This document shows positions 15,832 through 19,883 of a stretch of 19,883 nucleotides of DNA, piece by piece. This DNA is from Alphaproteobacteria bacterium UBA6544 (GTDB taxonomy: Bacteria > Pseudomonadota > Alphaproteobacteria > UBA8366): the NCBI GenBank assembly GCA_002434595.1, contig DJKK01000128.1, positions 7,231-27,113 on the forward strand, read 5' to 3'. The notes under the pieces are model-generated. The model saw only the letters and a program-made list of their open reading frames with translations, was not told the origin of the DNA and ran no database searches. Made by a program: the position numbers and the translations under genes. How positions within the stretch are numbered: position 1 is the first letter of the stretch; each line of letters starts with the position of its first letter.

Positions 15832-17387
15832 GTTGTGTCTTCCATTCGTTTAGCTTCGCGTTCGCGAAGCGCTTTGCGATTTACCTTCCCGGTAGGTGTT
15901 TTCGGCAGAGAATTGGTGAATTCGACCTGACGAGGATACTCGTGCCGCGCTAGGCGCTCCTTGGTAAATGCTTGCAGTTCCGCAGCGAAGGCATCTTCCG
16001 CCTCCCGGGTGGTAACGATGAATGCCTTGGCGATTTGTCCTCGCGCGTCGTCTGGAACGGCGATAGCCGCAGCTTCATCGACATCCGGGTGCGCTAGCAA
16101 GGTGTCCTCGATTTCACGTGCGCTCATTGTCCAGCCAGATGAGATAATAACGTCGTCGGCTCTACCGTCGTGCCACCAGTAACCGTCTTTGTCACGGTGC
16201 CCGAGGTCTTTCACGGAAAACCAATCGTCCCGGCGTTTCAACATGATTTCGCCAATCTCATCCACCGCGCAGGTGCGTCCGGACGGATCGTGGATATCGA
16301 GTTCGACGCCGGGCACGGGCTTGCCGAGTGTGCCCGGCCGAACCTCGAAGTCGGCGGCGCCGGGATAGCTTGCAAGGACGACGCCGACCTCGGTTGTACC
16401 GTATATGCTGCAAACAGGGACGCCGAAGGTATCGTAGACCCATTGCTCGGTATCGCTATCGATTGGCTCCCCTGTAAATGAGAGTTTGGCAATTTGACTT
16501 CCGCGTAGTGGGCCGCAGCCGGCGTTCTTCATCATTCGGTAGTGGGTCGCCGCCGCCGACATGTTTGTCACTTCCATGTCTTGAATTGCGGTGAAAAGGC
16601 GTTGCGGATCAAAACGGCCAGAATACGCGGCTATCTCGACGCCCATCGCCATCGGTGCGAGCGTGCCGTGCCATAACCCGTGTCCCCACGCCGGCGAGGA
16701 CGGGCACATGTAGCGGTCTCCTGGACGCACTCCAGTTGCGTAAAGCGCGGCGATCATAACCGTCACGATGGCGCGATGCCGGTGTTTTACCGCTTCCGGC
16801 AACTCGCGCGTCGTGCCGGAGGTGTATTGGTACATCGCCATGTCGTCAGCAGACGTGTCTGTGGCGAACTCAGATGACATGCCGCTAAGGCAATCGAAAA
16901 AATGCGGGTCCGCGATGACCGTGTCCACTTTTTCGGTGCCATCCGTGAGATCGGCGGCTAATTCAGGCGATGTTAACAATAGGTGTGGTGTACAATCGTC
17001 CAGACGCAGACGAAGGCTGTCCTTGCCGAACAGCGTGAACAATGGGACCGCCACGGCCCCCATCTTCATCGTGCCGTAGAGGGCAAGATAGAACGCGAGG
17101 GAAGGCTCGAGCATGATGGCGATCCGATCACCCCGTTCGATACCCTGGGACACGAGCCAGTTCGCAAAACGGTTCGAGTAGTCACGCAACTCGCCAAACT
17201 TGATTTGCTCGTATCCGCCGTCCGCAAGCGCGATGCTGATTGCCATCCGCTCTGGGTCATGATGGTCGACGCACTCGTGGCCAATATTGAGTAGCTCTCG
17301 GTCTCCATCGAACAAATCCCATAATGCCTGTTTCGAGAACATCTGATGGGCTTCGGCGTAGCCGGTGATATCGGTCAATCGAACCAT
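15828..17387 (-). CDS. AMP-dependent acyl-CoA synthetase (ANL superfamily)
   Basis: This 519-residue adenylate-forming enzyme should activate a carboxylic acid to its CoA thioester through an acyl-AMP. Seen in order: the P-loop core YTSGTTRELPEAVKH (188-202), YGTTE (329-333), YWWHDGRADDVI (403-414) with the hinge Asp, the A8 region SSGWTMSAREIE, and the adenylating Lys501 in PKTPTGK. The P-loop departs from the consensus TSGTTGxPKG: Gly is Arg, and the Lys-Gly pair is Glu-Ala; similar forms exist in a subset of proteobacterial ligases. Short motifs place it nearer medium-chain or aryl/alicyclic ligases than acetyl-CoA synthetase, but substrate is unproven. First gene of a two-gene operon with the dehydratase; no clear Shine-Dalgarno. 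It is divergent from the sulfotransferase. Confidence 0.9.
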   Translation of the reverse strand: MVRLTDITGYAEAHQMFSKQALWDLFDGDRELLNIGHECVDHHDPERMAISIALADGGYEQIKFGELRDYSNRFANWLVSQGIERGDRIAIMLEPSLAFYLALYGTMKMGAVAVPLFTLFGKDSLRLRLDDCTPHLLLTSPELAADLTDGTEKVDTVIADPHFFDCLSGMSSEFATDTSADDMAMYQYTSGTTRELPEAVKHRHRAIVTVMIAALYATGVRPGDRYMCPSSPAWGHGLWHGTLAPMAMGVEIAAYSGRFDPQRLFTAIQDMEVTNMSAAATHYRMMKNAGCGPLRGSQIAKLSFTGEPIDSDTEQWVYDTFGVPVCSIYGTTEVGVVLASYPGAADFEVRPGTLGKPVPGVELDIHDPSGRTCAVDEIGEIMLKRRDDWFSVKDLGHRDKDGYWWHDGRADDVIISSGWTMSAREIEDTLLAHPDVDEAAAIAVPDDARGQIAKAFIVTTREAEDAFAAELQAFTKERLARHEYPRQVEFTNSLPKTPTGKVNRKALREREAKRMEDTT

Positions 17388-17477
17388 GCGTCAAGGAATG
17401 TTTAGGATTGGTGTGGGCCAGCACGCGTGTTAAAAGTCGATCCATTCAGGATTTAAGACGACGGCAAACTTCCGCAA

Positions 17478-18419
17478 GTGAGACGCTTCTTTTACCGCAC
17501 GATGGCCATTTGTCGCGGCCTCATGTACTTGCTTATACGCACTCGCCTCGACGAGGCGGAAACGGCTGCATACAAACTGCGCACGCGCCAGCTTGTCGCA
17601 GCTTCCTCCGCGGACGGAATTATCCTCTCCTACCCTAAATCGGGACGCACTTGGGTGGAGACTATGCTGTCCCATTTGTATACGCGCCGGTTCGGGTTAG
17701 CCAAGACGCGGGTGCTGGACTTTCAGGAAGACCGGACCCAGTTCACGGAGCTGCCATTTTTCTTCTTTACCCACGATTATGCGCATGTGACCGGTGGGCG
17801 TTGGCTCATACCGATGCGCCGCCGCCGCCGGCATTTTCGCGTGACCCCAACAGTAATGATTGTGCGCGATCCAATCGATATTGCGGTCTCCATGTATTTT
17901 CAGCTGACCCGTCGCGAGGGGCATCTGAATGGCATTGATCTTTATGATTTTGTTAAGTCGGGACAGGGCGGTCTTGTTACGATCGTTGAGTTCATGAATT
18001 TCTGGGCGCGCGAGTTGCCGTCGATCCATCGGCATCTGATCATTCGATACGAAGATTTGTTTACCAGCCCGCTCGAAAAATTTGGAGAGATCGTTCACTT
18101 CTTCGGACTCGAATTCGATCCGGAGGATGTGCAGGCGGCTGTTGAATTCGCCCGCTTTGAAAATCTGCAGGAGCTTGAGAAAGCGGGAGAACTCTCGGAT
18201 TGGCGATTTTCGGCTGGCGCCGAGAATGACGAGGACCATTTGAAGGTTCGCCGCGGTAAGATCGGCGGCTACCATGACTACTTTAGTGGCGAGCAATGTG
18301 CCGATCTTGAGAAGTTTGTCAACGCGACCCTCGATCCCGTCTACGGTTATGGGAGGGCCTTCCGGGTCGAATTTTGCGCGGGAATGGTGGGCCTGGAGGG
18401 ACTCGAACCCCCGACATAG
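17478..18419 (+). CDS. PAPS-dependent sulfotransferase, 3' end running into an antisense tRNA gene
   Basis: The protein (313 codons as read) belongs to the Sulfotransfer_1 family, moving sulfate from PAPS to a hydroxyl or amine. The 5'-phosphosulfate loop is SYPKSGRTW (51-59), the 3'-phosphate site IVRDPIDIAVS (128-138, Arg130 and Ser138), the likely catalytic base His99, and the late PAPS loop RRGKIGGYHDYF (258-269). The acceptor is unknown. GTG 17478 is the first start after an in-frame TAA; ATG 17502 is an alternative and neither has a good Shine-Dalgarno. The last ten or so residues (ending VGLEGLEPPT) are encoded by the complement of the tRNA at 18385-18461, so the natural C-terminus is probably near YGYGRAF and the native stop has been lost or never existed. 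Confidence 0.85.
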   Translation: MRRFFYRTMAICRGLMYLLIRTRLDEAETAAYKLRTRQLVAASSADGIILSYPKSGRTWVETMLSHLYTRRFGLAKTRVLDFQEDRTQFTELPFFFFTHDYAHVTGGRWLIPMRRRRRHFRVTPTVMIVRDPIDIAVSMYFQLTRREGHLNGIDLYDFVKSGQGGLVTIVEFMNFWARELPSIHRHLIIRYEDLFTSPLEKFGEIVHFFGLEFDPEDVQAAVEFARFENLQELEKAGELSDWRFSAGAENDEDHLKVRRGKIGGYHDYFSGEQCADLEKFVNATLDPVYGYGRAFRVEFCAGMVGLEGLEPPT

Positions 18420-18461
18420 CCGTTATGAGCGGCTCGTTCTAACCAACTGAACTACAGGCCC
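18385..18461 (-). tRNA. tRNA with CAU anticodon, most likely tRNA-Ile2 (lysidine-modified)
   Basis: A complete cloverleaf on the minus strand, 77 nt with encoded CCA. The acceptor is GGGCCTG/CAGGCCC with discriminator A, the D stem GTTC/GAAC, the anticodon stem AGCCG/CGGCT with loop CTCATAA (anticodon CAT at 18427-18425), and the T stem GGGGG/CCCTC with one G-U pair and loop TTCGAGT. No Met-initiator features (three G-C pairs under the loop) are seen. The acceptor and T arm resemble alphaproteobacterial tRNA-Ile species rather than elongator Met, so I favour Ile2, which needs TilS to read AUA. Elongator Met is the alternative. Confidence 0.93.
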
Positions 18462-18497
18462 CTTCCATTCTATAGCAGCGATGGCGGCGGCTGTCAG
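18462..18497 (-). promoter_or_regulatory. Sigma-70 promoter of the CAU tRNA
   Basis: CTGACA (18497-18492, 5/6), a 17-bp spacer, then TATAGA (18474-18469, 4/6), with +1 predicted at about 18462, one base before the tRNA 5' end. It lies between the rpoD terminator and the tRNA, so the tRNA is probably transcribed on its own. Confidence 0.65.
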
Positions 18498-18508
18498 TCC
18501 CGTAGCTG

Positions 18509-18534
18509 AAAAGGCCGGCGTCAACGCGCCGGCC
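18509..18534 (-). terminator. Intrinsic terminator of rpoD
   Basis: On the minus strand an 8-bp perfect GC-only stem, GGCCGGCG/CGCCGGCC with a 6-nt loop (18534 to 18513), is followed by TTTT (18512-18509). It lies 25 nt after the rpoD stop codon. Confidence 0.8.
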
Positions 18535-18558
18535 CATGCTCGTCATTAACCCGATAGA

Positions 18559-19883
<1,325 letters not shown>

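Overview
The window reads as chromosomal DNA of an alphaproteobacterium. Supporting this are an ArsR-methyltransferase/metF/metH block, a two-gene mlaA-mlaC pair, a sigma-70 gene with a long acidic stretch before region 1.2, and a tRNA with encoded CCA that resembles alphaproteobacterial tRNA-Ile2(CAU). I cannot name the genus. Nearly all DNA is accounted for by ordinary genes. I see no insertion sequence, prophage, CRISPR array or rRNA.

Layout. (1) 1-2942: the first 74 codons of a UvrD-type helicase (minus, running off the left edge) behind a -10 box that would make its mRNA leaderless; a poor intergenic stretch with one tiny ORF and one frameshifted ORF remnant; a hotdog-fold thioesterase (minus); and, divergently, an unrecognised 568-residue membrane-anchored protein with six cysteines, preceded by a 23-codon ORF with a strong ribosome-binding site. 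(2) 3036-3975: a GMP-synthase-like class I glutamine amidotransferase behind a 16-bp inverted repeat, then a small minus-strand ORF broken by an amber codon. (3) 3999-9616, minus: the methionine-cycle operon ArsR-methyltransferase > metF > metH, with an inverted repeat lying inside the putative promoter, as expected for autoregulation. (4) 9885-11423, plus: mlaA and mlaC, outer-membrane lipid transport. (5) 11479-13158, minus: ettA, an ABC-F translation factor. (6) 13307-18419: a Rossmann/SAF oxidoreductase (plus), a translationally coupled AMP-dependent acyl-CoA ligase and FAS1-like MaoC dehydratase (minus), and a PAPS-dependent sulfotransferase (plus) whose reading frame stops inside an antisense tRNA gene. 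(7) 18385-19883, minus: rpoD (5' end outside the window), its intrinsic terminator, a clear promoter, and the CAU tRNA.

How the genes work together. MetF supplies 5-methyl-THF to MetH, and the upstream ArsR-methyltransferase fusion probably senses methionine-cycle state and represses its own operon. MlaA (outer-membrane lipoprotein) and MlaC (periplasmic lipid carrier) act in one pathway, but the inner-membrane MlaFED complex is not here. The acyl-CoA ligase and the dehydratase overlap by ATGA and probably act on one acyl substrate, which I cannot identify. The best candidates for undescribed biology are the six-cysteine membrane protein with its upstream ORF and the ligase/dehydratase/oxidoreductase/sulfotransferase neighbourhood. 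I found no convincing wholly new multi-gene system.
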